A stretch of DNA of 64,000 nucleotides from Anaerococcus vaginimassiliensis. Its GTDB lineage: Bacteria; Bacillota; Clostridia; Tissierellales; Peptoniphilaceae. This document shows positions 54,760 to 63,177 of the stretch, in pieces. A program made the position numbers and the translations under genes. The first letter of the stretch is position 1; every line of letters begins with the position of its first letter. Where the stretch lies: assembly GCF_900626155.1 (NCBI RefSeq), contig NZ_LR130844.1:414191-478190 (forward strand), in the 5' to 3' direction. The notes under the pieces were generated by a model. It ran no database searches and was not told the origin of the DNA. It was given only the letters and a program-made list of their open reading frames with translations.

Positions 54760-55521
54760 ATGAAATTAATAGTTAAAAACCTAAGCAAAACTTTTGGCAA
54801 AAAAGAAGTCTTAAAAAATGCAAGCTACACCTTTGACCAAGGAGAAGTCTATGCTCTTTTGGGTAGAAACGGCTCAGGAAAGACAACTTTATTTAAGCTA
54901 ATCACAGATTCTATAGTCAAAGATAGCGGAGAAGTTCTCTTAGAAGTAGACGGCAAGACATCACCTTTAGATTTTAAAGATGTGTTCTTTATGGTAAGCG
55001 AGCCGGAATTACCTAAGTTTCTAACAGGAAGAGAATTTATAAGTTTTTTCATAGAAGCAAATAAGGAAAATATTAAAGATACAAAAGACCTTGATTCTTA
55101 TTTTTCGCTGGTAGACCTAGATACCTACGATTCAAACAGACTAATCCAAGATTATTCCACAGGTATGAAAAATAAACTTCAAATGCTGATGTTTCTTATT
55201 CTAAGACCTAGGGTTATCCTTATGGATGAGCCACTCACAAGTCTAGATGTTGTTATCCAACTTCAGATGAAAAAGATTATAAGAGAAATCCACAAGAACC
55301 ATATCATTATTTTCTCAACTCATATCCTCCAACTAGCCAAGGACATCTGCGATAGGATAGTTCTCCTTCACGATAAATCCCTAAATCCTGTGGATAGTCT
55401 GATAAAAGATGATCCGGCCTTTGAGGATACTATAATAAACCTCCTATCAGGAAAAGCAGAGGCAGAAGAGATCAAAAAGATAGAAGAAAATCTTGAATAC
55501 ACGGGAGAAAACTATGAATAA
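54760..55521 (+). CDS. ABC transporter ATP-binding protein
   Basis: This 253-residue ATPase has Walker A GRNGSGKTT (about 34-42), signature STGMKNKLQMLMFL near 138 and Walker B VILMDEPLTSLD (about 155). GGAGG precedes the ATG. Its stop overlaps the start of the large membrane protein downstream (ATGAATAA), so the two form one transporter. A TATAAT at about 54737 suits a plus-strand promoter facing away from the GntR gene. Confidence 0.9.
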   Translation: MKLIVKNLSKTFGKKEVLKNASYTFDQGEVYALLGRNGSGKTTLFKLITDSIVKDSGEVLLEVDGKTSPLDFKDVFFMVSEPELPKFLTGREFISFFIEANKENIKDTKDLDSYFSLVDLDTYDSNRLIQDYSTGMKNKLQMLMFLILRPRVILMDEPLTSLDVVIQLQMKKIIREIHKNHIIIFSTHILQLAKDICDRIVLLHDKSLNPVDSLIKDDPAFEDTIINLLSGKAEAEEIKKIEENLEYTGENYE

Positions 55522-57142
55522 AAGTCTAAGAACTTTTTCACTCATGCAAAAAATCGACCTTGCCAAATCTATAAACGGCATAGTTTGGTTTTTTAGAAAA
55601 ATTCCAATTCTAGGGAAATTCTTAGGAGATAAGTATAGGTTCTACGAACTAAAACAAATCGTATTCTTCCTCCATCCACTCTTTTCCCTTATCTGGCAGC
55701 TAATAAAATCAGCTATAGCCCTTTCCATAGCTGTAACCCTTATGACTAATGTCAATAACGTTTTAGTTGGTATATTTGGCGTAGACAAACTTATAGAAGA
55801 CTCCTTACATGGCATGACTTTAAATGATTACTCAATAAGCCTTTTGGTCCCTAGCTTTCTTTACCTCGCTATTGGTATTTTTAGAAACATGATTGTAGAT
55901 AATGGCAGTTCTATCCACGAGCTTTACACCAACTTTGGATTCGACCCTGAAAATATTGGCAAGGCACACTTATATTACCTTCCAATCCAAAGATTTATAG
56001 GAAGAAGCATAATATTTATGGTTTTATTTAAGGTTATTGGCAAAGTCAGCATATTTTATAGCCTAGCGATAAGCCTTGCTATCTTGTTAGTAGAACTTGC
56101 TGCATCAGTCTTTTGGATGGATTTTTATTTGAAGCGTGAAAAGTCAATCATGGACAATGGCTTTGTTCAGTTTATTATAATAATCACCTTGTCCTTGGCT
56201 ATGCATATAGCTAGTTTCTACCTTGCTATACCAGCTAGTATTTTTAGTTTAACAACTCTGTCTATAGCTATAGTTTTGTTTGTCTTTGCCTTTATTTACA
56301 TGAAAAACTTTGACTCTTATGCAGAGATAATCGAAAAATCTAGCAGGAAATACGAACTTGCCATAGAGGGAATAAGTGTAACAAGCGAAAATCAAATTAA
56401 AATCAAGGAGAAAAATCTAGGTAGGGAAAAAGTAGTCGGTACAGGCTTTAAGAAATTAAACAAACTTTTCTTTATAAGACACAGGCGAGTTATTAGAAAA
56501 CCAATTATCATAAAGACATCAATAGTTCTTGCTATAAGTCTTGCCCTAGGTATTTACCTATATCTCAATGGATATCACGGCGAAAGTACAGGAAAGATTT
56601 CGACCTTCCTCATACCTCTTATCATGTATATTCTCCTAAAACAAGACAATATACTTAGGTCAATATATCTAAACTGCGATAAGGGACTCATGCCTTATGG
56701 TTTTTACAGGGAAAATAAAAATGTCCTTTTGATGTATAAGGAAAGATTTAAGTCTCTGCTTAAAATAATAGCTCTACCTAGTTTCGCTATTATAATTTCT
56801 TACCTTGGACTTACTTATTTTGACAAATCTATAGACCTATACGACAAAATTCTAAATGTAATCTACATCGGGCTTTTGGGTTTGTTTTTCGTAAATCTCC
56901 CCTTGATGGAATACTACTTACTTCAACCTTTAGACCAAGAGGGAAAAAAGGTAGGAAAACTTGCCAACTTGATAGATTGGCTTGTGTATGCAGCGGTGTT
57001 TTTTATCTTGCCAAGGCTAGGTGATTTAACTTCAGAAGCTACATTTGTTATTGTGATATCAGCCTTTATCATAGGTTTTATAATTGTAAGTCAGATTCTA
57101 ATCTACAAATTGTCCCATAAGACCTTCAAGGTTAGATATTAA
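55514..57142 (+). CDS. Large multi-pass membrane protein, partner of the ABC ATPase
   Basis: From the ATG at 55514 (GGGAG 6 bases upstream) it has 542 residues and roughly twelve hydrophobic segments in two groups, separated by a cytosolic region near 290-330. No known motif is recognised. The overlap with the ATPase gene makes it the probable permease of this ABC system; the size suits two fused half-permeases. Substrate unknown. Confidence 0.7.
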   Translation: MNKSLRTFSLMQKIDLAKSINGIVWFFRKIPILGKFLGDKYRFYELKQIVFFLHPLFSLIWQLIKSAIALSIAVTLMTNVNNVLVGIFGVDKLIEDSLHGMTLNDYSISLLVPSFLYLAIGIFRNMIVDNGSSIHELYTNFGFDPENIGKAHLYYLPIQRFIGRSIIFMVLFKVIGKVSIFYSLAISLAILLVELAASVFWMDFYLKREKSIMDNGFVQFIIIITLSLAMHIASFYLAIPASIFSLTTLSIAIVLFVFAFIYMKNFDSYAEIIEKSSRKYELAIEGISVTSENQIKIKEKNLGREKVVGTGFKKLNKLFFIRHRRVIRKPIIIKTSIVLAISLALGIYLYLNGYHGESTGKISTFLIPLIMYILLKQDNILRSIYLNCDKGLMPYGFYRENKNVLLMYKERFKSLLKIIALPSFAIIISYLGLTYFDKSIDLYDKILNVIYIGLLGLFFVNLPLMEYYLLQPLDQEGKKVGKLANLIDWLVYAAVFFILPRLGDLTSEATFVIVISAFIIGFIIVSQILIYKLSHKTFKVRY

Positions 57143-57159
57143 GAAGAAAGGATTATATT

Positions 57160-57543
57160 ATGAAAATAGAACATATAGCAATGTATGTAAGAGATTTGGA
57201 AGAAGCTAAGAGCTTCTTTGAAAAATATTTTAAGGCTAGATCAGGAGATCTTTATCACAACAAGACAAGTGATTTTAAGTCTTACTTCTTGTCCTTTGAT
57301 GATGATACAAGGCTTGAAATTATGACAAGTCCAGATATGATAGATCAAAAAAAAGATCAAAAGAGAACAGGCCTTGCCCACCTAGCCTTTAGTCTCGGAA
57401 GTAAAGATAAGGTAAATGAACTTACAAAAAGATTGGAAAATGATGGCTATAAAGTAATATCTGGTCCTAGAATTACAGGTGACGGCTATTACGAAAGTGC
57501 AATCCTCGCCTTTGAAGAAAATATAATAGAACTTACAATTTAA
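57160..57543 (+). CDS. VOC-family (glyoxalase/dioxygenase fold) protein
   Basis: This 127-residue protein has two beta-alpha-beta-beta-beta modules: IEHIAMYVRDLEEAKSFFEKYF at the start and GLAHLAFSLGSKDKVNELTKRL in the middle, ending EENIIELTI. His-5 and His-69-like plus a C-terminal Glu could bind metal as in glyoxalase I-type enzymes. Function not determined. It follows the ABC permease by 17 bases and ends at a bidirectional terminator. Confidence 0.85.
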   Translation: MKIEHIAMYVRDLEEAKSFFEKYFKARSGDLYHNKTSDFKSYFLSFDDDTRLEIMTSPDMIDQKKDQKRTGLAHLAFSLGSKDKVNELTKRLENDGYKVISGPRITGDGYYESAILAFEENIIELTI

Positions 57544-57573
57544 AAAAGGCGGTGATAAATCACCGCTTTTTTT
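57542..57573. terminator. Bidirectional terminator between the VOC gene and thiT
   Basis: GCGGTGA/TCACCGC stem (57549-57555 with 57560-57566), flanked by A6 on the left and T7 on the right, serving both converging genes. Confidence 0.93.
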
Positions 57574-58117
57574 AAACTCTTTGTAAATCTTTATTTATAA
57601 CATTTCTTAGTAGATAAATTATAACAATTGTAATAGCAAATTCTACTACCAAGTAGCTTGCATTATAAATTATTGAATATGCCCAAGGATTTTGTCCTTC
57701 TGGTGCGTAGCTTGCAAAAAATATAGCTCCTGTCAAAGTGTGAGCAATCATTCTTAGGACAATTCCTAAAGATGCTCCCTTTATAACTGGTCCTATGCTT
57801 TTTGTTTTTTCAAATTCACTTGAAAATAAACCAGCAAGACCCAAGACACCAAAAGCTACTGGGTAATCCAAGATAGCTTGAACTGGGTGAAAAATTGATC
57901 CACCGAAAAGCATTTGTACAAAACCATACAAAGCACCGACAACTATACCTGGTAGGCTACCATGTCTTAGAGCAAAGATAATTATAGGAATCATCTCTCC
58001 TGCAGTTACAGAGCCTCCTTGAGGCATAGAAAACAATTTAATATAACCTAGTACGAAGGAAAGAGCTATACAAAGTCCACCTTCTACTAGCATTTTTACT
58101 GTCCAATTTTTCTTCAT
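57572..58117 (-). CDS. thiT: Thiamine ECF transporter substrate-binding subunit ThiT
   Basis: This 181-residue protein has six hydrophobic segments and the ThiT landmarks GGSVTAGEMIPIIIFALRHG (about 34-53) and HPVQAILDYPVAF (about 97-109), which bind thiamine. It works with an ECF module encoded elsewhere. A TPP riboswitch directly upstream confirms the substrate and controls translation through the ribosome site. Confidence 0.94.
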   Translation of the reverse strand: MKKNWTVKMLVEGGLCIALSFVLGYIKLFSMPQGGSVTAGEMIPIIIFALRHGSLPGIVVGALYGFVQMLFGGSIFHPVQAILDYPVAFGVLGLAGLFSSEFEKTKSIGPVIKGASLGIVLRMIAHTLTGAIFFASYAPEGQNPWAYSIIYNASYLVVEFAITIVIIYLLRNVINKDLQRV

Positions 58118-58124
58118 TAAAAAA

Positions 58125-58167
58125 TACCTCCTTTACACATAACTGGGAGGTATTGGCACTTACCTCC
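58125..58167 (-). promoter_or_regulatory. Translational switch of the TPP riboswitch
   Basis: On the minus strand GGAGGTA at 58167-58161 (end of the aptamer), TACCTCC at 58152-58146 and the ribosome-site GGAGGTA at 58131-58125 lie in this order. TACCTCC can pair with either. When TPP holds the first strand in the aptamer, TACCTCC would cover the ribosome site. Confidence 0.7.
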
Positions 58168-58230
58168 GCCAGCATTACCTGGATCAGGTTAAGGGTATAT
58201 TCTCAGCCGATTTTTAGGCACCCCTAGTGT
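58154..58230 (-). promoter_or_regulatory. TPP riboswitch (THI element)
   Basis: Conserved blocks on the minus strand: ACACTAGGGGTGCC, GGCTGAGA, ACCCTTAACCTGATCCAGG, TAATGCTGGCG and GAGGTAAGTG. All the helices of the aptamer can form. Confidence 0.95.
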
Positions 58231-58266
58231 ACTTATATCATATTATATTTTATTAGTTTTTCAAAT

Positions 58267-58590
58267 CTAAAAATCCTCAAGCAAATCACGTCTCACATAT
58301 CCCATATTGCCGTTGTAGTTAATTAGGATAAAGCTATAATCACTTGTATCTATAGCTCTTACAACAGAGCCTTTTTCTAGTTTGTCAACTGGGTCTTTGT
58401 CATCTGGATTTGCAAATAAAGATGTGTCCTCTTTTATCAAATAAGATAAGTTCGGGCTTATTTCTTCTGATGATTCTTCCTTGTAGGTCCTAGGTCTAAT
58501 TTCTATATCTTTCTTCTCATAAGAAACTTCTTCGTTGGAGCAAGATGCTAAAAAAACAGCAAGGATTCCTATAATTATTTTCTTAGTTAT
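58267..58590 (-). CDS. Small SH3-like lipoprotein with a probable AUA start
   Basis: The frame runs from an ATA at 58588-58590 to TAG at 58267-58269 (107 residues). It has a lipoprotein signal (TKKIIIGILAVFL then ASC) and a C-terminal SH3b-like domain (NPDDKDPVDKLEKGSVVRA, GYVRRDLL). No ATG, GTG or TTG lies in frame between the upstream TGA and the lipobox, but AGGGGTGA sits 6 bases before ATA. It overlaps the Wzz-like gene by 8 bases. A frameshifted or truncated gene is the alternative. Confidence 0.65.
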   Translation of the reverse strand: MTKKIIIGILAVFLASCSNEEVSYEKKDIEIRPRTYKEESSEEISPNLSYLIKEDTSLFANPDDKDPVDKLEKGSVVRAIDTSDYSFILINYNGNMGYVRRDLLEDF

Positions 58591-59740
58591 TGTAAATCAC
58601 CCCTAAAACTCTAGTGCCCATCTCTTCGATTTGGTTGATTTTTTCAAGAAGCTCTTCTCTTTTTGCCTTGGAGTTGATAACTATAATCTTATAATCTTCA
58701 TACCTTAGGCTGATTATAGGAGAGATACTTGTAAGGTTTGCTTCATTTATCAAGACATAGTTGTAAGTATCTTTAAGCTCATAGATTTTTTCTTCAAACT
58801 CGAAAGAATCAAGCATCTTCTCAGGTTTTTCAACTAGTTTAATAAAATCGACTCCCTTGTATCTTAAAACCTTGATATCTTCTGGCACAGATCGGTATTT
58901 CTTTTCTACATTAGTATTTTCTGAGAGAGAATCTACTAGGCAAACCCCTAGAGAAGTTGACATAGCAAGGGCTAGTTTTTCAGAAAAATCATAAGTTGAT
59001 TTATCATCTCCCATAGAAGTTATACCGATAACAGAATTGTCAGTTAGGTTGTTTATGGCAGTTTTACTAGTGTAGAGAGCTAGATTTTCATCACTAGATA
59101 AATCTCCCAAAACTCTCACTCCCATCTCTTTTAGATCATCAGAATCTCTTATTTCATCAGATAAGATTTCTCTATATATCGCTAAAATAACCCCAAGCAT
59201 GGCACCAACTAAAAAAGCTGCCACAGAAATTCTAAGAGCCTTAGACTTTGACTCTTCTTCTACTGATGGTTTTTGTACATAGGCGATATTATCCATATCA
59301 AGATAGTTTTTAACATAAGATCTAAAATCTTCAGTTATATAGGTTAGGGTATCAACAGCCCTATCCTTGTTGGTATCATTGTAAGTAAAAGTAATAACTC
59401 CACCTTGCGGATTTACTTCATAATTTAAATTATCCTTGATATCAGCAGGTTCTATATCACCGCCAATTTTGTCAGAAACTTCCTTAAAAAGGTCGTTTGA
59501 TTCAAGAAATTGACCGTAGATATTAGATAGCTTCTCATTTAACAACAGATTATTATAAGATATTTGCTTATCCTTTTCTGCCCCTGTAACCATAAGAATT
59601 GAGCTTGCATCGAAAGATTTGCCTTCCTTAAGCATGGTTTGGGACAAGGCTAAGGCAAAAGCTAGAATAGCAGGCACTATTATAAGCAAAATATTTCTTT
59701 TTATAGCCTTAAATATTTGTTTTGTAGTAATTACCTTCAT
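58583..59740 (-). CDS. Wzz/CapA-like chain-length protein fused to a degenerate BY-kinase-like domain
   Basis: This 385-residue protein has two membrane helices (about 15-32 and 172-192) around an extracytoplasmic Wzz domain. The cytosolic half (about 230-385) follows the fold of CpsD/BY-kinases (ITSMGDDKSTYDFSEKLALAMS; VCLVDSL; YNYVLINEA). The Walker A has lost its glycines (GDDKST instead of GEGKST), so ATP binding is doubtful. It would belong to exopolysaccharide export, but no capsule genes are in view. Followed by the small lipoprotein. Confidence 0.75.
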   Translation of the reverse strand: MKVITTKQIFKAIKRNILLIIVPAILAFALALSQTMLKEGKSFDASSILMVTGAEKDKQISYNNLLLNEKLSNIYGQFLESNDLFKEVSDKIGGDIEPADIKDNLNYEVNPQGGVITFTYNDTNKDRAVDTLTYITEDFRSYVKNYLDMDNIAYVQKPSVEEESKSKALRISVAAFLVGAMLGVILAIYREILSDEIRDSDDLKEMGVRVLGDLSSDENLALYTSKTAINNLTDNSVIGITSMGDDKSTYDFSEKLALAMSTSLGVCLVDSLSENTNVEKKYRSVPEDIKVLRYKGVDFIKLVEKPEKMLDSFEFEEKIYELKDTYNYVLINEANLTSISPIISLRYEDYKIIVINSKAKREELLEKINQIEEMGTRVLGVIYNN

Positions 59741-59872
59741 TTTTTCCTCTTCGTTTTATTTATTGTTCTAATATAGGCGCATCACTTTAAAAATTCGCCC
59801 TATCTTCTAACTTATATTATAACATGAATTTTCTTAATTACTAGAATTTAAATCTATATAAGTTAAAAACAA

Positions 59873-59900
59873 GAAAAAACCGTCCATTTTTGTGGACGGT
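59873..59900 (-). terminator. Terminator of the DUF2089/DUF4097 operon
   Basis: ACCGTCCA/TGGACGGT stem (59879-59886 with 59893-59900) followed by T6 on the minus strand. Confidence 0.93.
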
Positions 59901-59917
59901 CTAATAATATTTTTTAT

Positions 59918-60970
59918 CTATCTTAAAGAAACCTTGCCGAATCCTGACTTGATGTTGATGTTTAAATCACTATTGTCAACAGCAGTGCTAATCTCATAGC
60001 CTTTTGCATCTTGAATCTTGTGGGCAAACTTTTCTGTTATATTTATAGCTTTACTTTCAACATTTGCTCTAATATCTCCACTGAAATCTGTAGTATCTAC
60101 AACTATGTTGCCATATCCTGATTTAAGTTTGATATCCTCTGTATTTTCAATGTTAAATATTCTAATAGTACCTGCATTTGAACTAGCATCCAAGTTTTTA
60201 GAAGCTAAGCCATCAATTCTAATGTTCCCATTTATATTGTAAATTTCAGCTTCTTCACCTTCGATATTATTTAAATAAATAGGACCATTTATGTTATCTA
60301 TGCTTAGGGCACCTCTTACATTTTTGACATCAATTTTTCCATTGGTGTTTTTTATTCTTGTGTTTGCGCTAAGGTTTATAAGTTGAATCTTGCCGTTTAC
60401 TGTATCAATTCCAAGGTCAGCAAAGTCTATATCTGATATTTCCACCTTACCGTTTACTTGGTTGATTTGGATTTTATCGTAAAGATCTTTTCCTAGACTT
60501 AAGACGATATCTGATGTCGCTTGAACATTGTTGTAAGCATCATTTACAAAAATAGACAATTTATCTTCTTCTATTTCACAATCTATAAAATCATTTAGGT
60601 CAGGTTTCTTAGCCCAAACATCTGATTTTACATAAATTCCTTCTTCATCAGACTTTTCAATCTCTATTGTTCCGCTAACGATATCTATGTTTATCTCATT
60701 GATATCATCTTCTATCCTAAGGTCTTTGTGAGTATTATATTCACCTTTAACGTTATATTGACCAAAATCCATTGCTTGGTCTATATCAAACCCTTGGATT
60801 GTATCTGTAGCTTTTTTGATGATGCTATCTACAGCACCAGTTATTTTTTGGGTCAATTTATCAGTTTTACTTTTATTTTCTGAACAAGCTGAAAGAAGGT
60901 CGCTTGCTTCTTCTACGCTAATCTTGCCTTCCTTAAGCATCTTTAAAATAATTTGTTTTTCATCATTCAT
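59918..60970 (-). CDS. DUF4097 (putative adhesin-like beta-helix) protein with SHOCT-like N-terminus
   Basis: This 350-residue protein begins with a short helical motif (ILKMLKEGKISVEEASDLL, about 8-26) followed by repeated beta segments (VNGKVEISDIDFADLGIDT, INGPIYLNNIEGEEAEIYNINGNIRID) typical of DUF4097 beta-helix proteins. No signal peptide or membrane helix is seen, so it is probably cytosolic. The gene overlaps the DUF2089 gene by 8 bases. Function unknown. Confidence 0.8.
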   Translation of the reverse strand: MNDEKQIILKMLKEGKISVEEASDLLSACSENKSKTDKLTQKITGAVDSIIKKATDTIQGFDIDQAMDFGQYNVKGEYNTHKDLRIEDDINEINIDIVSGTIEIEKSDEEGIYVKSDVWAKKPDLNDFIDCEIEEDKLSIFVNDAYNNVQATSDIVLSLGKDLYDKIQINQVNGKVEISDIDFADLGIDTVNGKIQLINLSANTRIKNTNGKIDVKNVRGALSIDNINGPIYLNNIEGEEAEIYNINGNIRIDGLASKNLDASSNAGTIRIFNIENTEDIKLKSGYGNIVVDTTDFSGDIRANVESKAINITEKFAHKIQDAKGYEISTAVDNSDLNINIKSGFGKVSLR

Positions 60971-61319
60971 CTTTTAGCTCCTCTAACAAAGTCTTAGCTT
61001 TTTCAGCAGTGATTTCGCCATTATCAAGCATATTTAAAATATCAATCCTGCCTGCTTTCTTGTCGACTGTTCCGCCAAGTTTTCCAACAATTCTATCGAT
61101 TCTATTTCTAACAGTTGGATAAGATATTCCGATTTCTTCCCCAACATCCTTTATAGATCCTCTTTTTTGTAAAAATAATTCTATAAATTCCTTATCTTCA
61201 TCATCTAATCTTTGGAACTTATCTATTTCAAACTCACCTGAAACTTCTGTATAACATGAATTGCATCTATATGATGTGATTACCATCTCATCACCGCAAT
61301 TTGGACATTTATTAATCAT
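60963..61319 (-). CDS. DUF2089 regulator-like protein (zinc ribbon and HTH)
   Basis: This 118-residue protein has an N-terminal zinc ribbon with CPNCGDE and CNSC (about 5-20), a central HTH (KDVGEEIGISYPTVRNRIDRI, about 56-77) and a C-terminal LNMLDNGEITAEKAKTLL motif that also occurs at the start of the next protein. It probably regulates its own operon. GGGGAGG precedes the ATG. Confidence 0.82.
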   Translation of the reverse strand: MINKCPNCGDEMVITSYRCNSCYTEVSGEFEIDKFQRLDDEDKEFIELFLQKRGSIKDVGEEIGISYPTVRNRIDRIVGKLGGTVDKKAGRIDILNMLDNGEITAEKAKTLLEELKDE

Positions 61320-61340
61320 AGAACCTCCCCTTTTGATAAA

Positions 61341-61368
61341 ATTATACTATATCTTTCATATTTGTAAA
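61341..61368 (-). promoter_or_regulatory. Promoter of the DUF2089/DUF4097 operon
   Basis: TTTACA (61363-61368), 16-base spacer, TATAAT (61341-61346) on the minus strand. Confidence 0.78.
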
Positions 61369-61450
61369 TAGTTATTTTAATTATTTAAGTTTTTTATATC
61401 AATTTATTTAATATATGGATTATTATATTGACTCTTTTTATTTTTGCAAA

Positions 61451-61476
61451 TTAAAAGTCCACTTTTCGTGTGGACT
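61451..61476 (-). terminator. Terminator after the 61488 gene
   Basis: AGTCCAC/GTGGACT stem (61456-61462 with 61470-61476) followed by TTTAATTT on the minus strand. Confidence 0.75.
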
Positions 61477-61487
61477 AATTAATATTT

Positions 61488-62180
61488 TTAGATAAATTTT
61501 CTATCCCAATATGAGTTTACAGTTCTAACTATCCAAATTATGGAGTTTATCATTAGGACAAAGGTCATTATAAGACCAATTATATAAAGCATAAAGGCAA
61601 AGGAAGTATTTCCAAATATCCCCTTTTTTAGTAAACCAACTCCAATTATAAAAGCAAAAAACAAAACTAGCCATTTTATACTAGTCTTTAGGTTTTCCTT
61701 AAAATCAGGGTAAATCCTTGTTTTGTGTTGGTATTTCTTGTTGAAATTATCTCTTTTTATCTTAGCTTCTTCTCTCTTCTTTCCTTGACTATTAGAAATT
61801 AGAGCTGAGTAATAGTGTTTCATATCTTCTGTTGAGTCAGTGTATTTTCTAAGATTTTTAAGCTCATCTTCCGAATAATCTATATTTATAAGCTCATTTG
61901 TTATCTTAGATTTTGACTTGTAGGTAATCCTCTCATCTCTAAGTTTTCTAAGGGCATCTGGATTCTTATTTTCCTTTATAAGTTCTTCTGTTTTTATCTC
62001 ATACCTTCTCATAAGTGAAAAAACTCTAGTAAAAGCAATAATCATTAATAGCATTATAAAAAACTGAGCAATTATGACTACAGTTTCATTTCCACCAAAG
62101 AGGCTAACTAGGCTCATCACAAGGGTTGGAATTAGGATTGCAACAAGCATGAAGCTTAATAATTTCACTACCGATTTCAT
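61488..62180 (-). CDS. Membrane protein of unknown function
   Basis: This 230-residue protein has two hydrophobic segments at the N-terminus (about 5-25, 32-52), a charged helical central region (about 60-155) and two at the C-terminus (about 168-186, 194-216). No family is recognised. Monocistronic, with a terminator. Confidence 0.65.
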   Translation of the reverse strand: MKSVVKLLSFMLVAILIPTLVMSLVSLFGGNETVVIIAQFFIMLLMIIAFTRVFSLMRRYEIKTEELIKENKNPDALRKLRDERITYKSKSKITNELINIDYSEDELKNLRKYTDSTEDMKHYYSALISNSQGKKREEAKIKRDNFNKKYQHKTRIYPDFKENLKTSIKWLVLFFAFIIGVGLLKKGIFGNTSFAFMLYIIGLIMTFVLMINSIIWIVRTVNSYWDRKFI

Positions 62181-62287
62181 ATATTTCTCTCTTTCTATAT
62201 TTACTTTTAGGATAACACAAATAGGCGAAACTTTAAAGTTAGTTCTTTATCCATATATGAGTATAATACTAGAAAGTGAGGTGAATT

Positions 62288-62638
62288 ATGGGACCTTTGA
62301 TTGTAGCTGATACCCTACTATTGGTATTTAGTATTTATATAGGAATATTTTTGATTAAATTTTACTCCCCTTATCCGGAAATGCTGGTTGGCTTTCACAT
62401 ATGGGAGGTTTGTTATTCTAAAGAAACTTGGGATTATGGAAATAAGTTAGCTGGAAAGCTTGCTATAGGACTTGGGATAATATTTTTTGCCCTTATCTAT
62501 CCTATATCCCTTTATTTCGGAACAAATAGAAACTATCTTGCTGGGCTTATTTGCCTCTTAGTTGTCTTATATTTTATTTTTCTATTTGCTATAGTTAAAT
62601 TTAGACTAAGGAAGAAATTCAATCTAAAAGATAAATAG
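62288..62638 (+). CDS. SdpI-family-like small membrane protein
   Basis: This 116-residue protein has three hydrophobic segments. SKETWDYGNKLAGKL near 43-57, after a GFHIW-type segment, resembles the conserved R...S..TW..AN...G signature of SdpI immunity-type proteins, but the usual RT.RS is replaced (WEVCYSK). Function uncertain. GAGGTG precedes the ATG. It ends at a bidirectional terminator. Confidence 0.65.
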   Translation: MGPLIVADTLLLVFSIYIGIFLIKFYSPYPEMLVGFHIWEVCYSKETWDYGNKLAGKLAIGLGIIFFALIYPISLYFGTNRNYLAGLICLLVVLYFIFLFAIVKFRLRKKFNLKDK

Positions 62639-62660
62639 TTTCTTAACTTATTAAAATATA

Positions 62661-62689
62661 AAGATCTCCCAATATTAGGGAGATCTTTT
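62661..62689. terminator. Bidirectional terminator between the SdpI-like and PTS IIB genes
   Basis: A 10-bp perfect stem AAGATCTCCC/GGGAGATCTT (62661-62670 with 62678-62687). Confidence 0.85.
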
Positions 62690-62694
62690 CGCTG

Positions 62695-63177
62695 TTAGTC
62701 ATTTTCTTTTTTAAACATTGATGTTAGGTCGATCTTTTGAGCATAAGGACTGAGTCTAAGATAAACTTCCGATCCCTTAGTCATAAAATCTTTAAATATC
62801 CTTAGGTCATCTTCATCAACCGCAACCTCTTCGGTCAAGGATTTCTTCCCTTCACTCATGTGAATTATCCCAATATTTATTGTAGGTATATCTAATCCTT
62901 CAGATGCGATTATTTCTAGATCCCTTGCATTTTCTACTATCAGAAATATATCTTTATCAAGCTTTTTAACAAATTCTCCTACTTCTTTTACAGGTAGATA
63001 ATGCCTATTAATATTATCAGGAATTGTAAGATCCATGACTTTTTTCCTAAAATCATCACTACTTACCTTATCATTGGCAATTACAACAGTATCTACTCCA
63101 AGCTCTTTAGTCCAAACTTTAACGACCTTTCCATGAGACAATCTCGAATCGATTCTTACAAGTTTTATCTCTCCCAT
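62695..63177 (-). CDS. PTS mannose-family IIB subunit (stand-alone)
   Basis: This 160-residue protein has the IIB active-site region VRIDSRLSHGKVVKVW (about 7-22) with His-15, the residue that carries phosphate. The usual pattern R(I/V)DDRLIHGQV is changed to SRLSHGKV. No IIA, IIC or IID gene is nearby. It shares one base with the HAD gene. Either a IIB used by a transporter encoded elsewhere or a regulator (inference). Confidence 0.82.
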   Translation of the reverse strand: MGEIKLVRIDSRLSHGKVVKVWTKELGVDTVVIANDKVSSDDFRKKVMDLTIPDNINRHYLPVKEVGEFVKKLDKDIFLIVENARDLEIIASEGLDIPTINIGIIHMSEGKKSLTEEVAVDEDDLRIFKDFMTKGSEVYLRLSPYAQKIDLTSMFKKEND

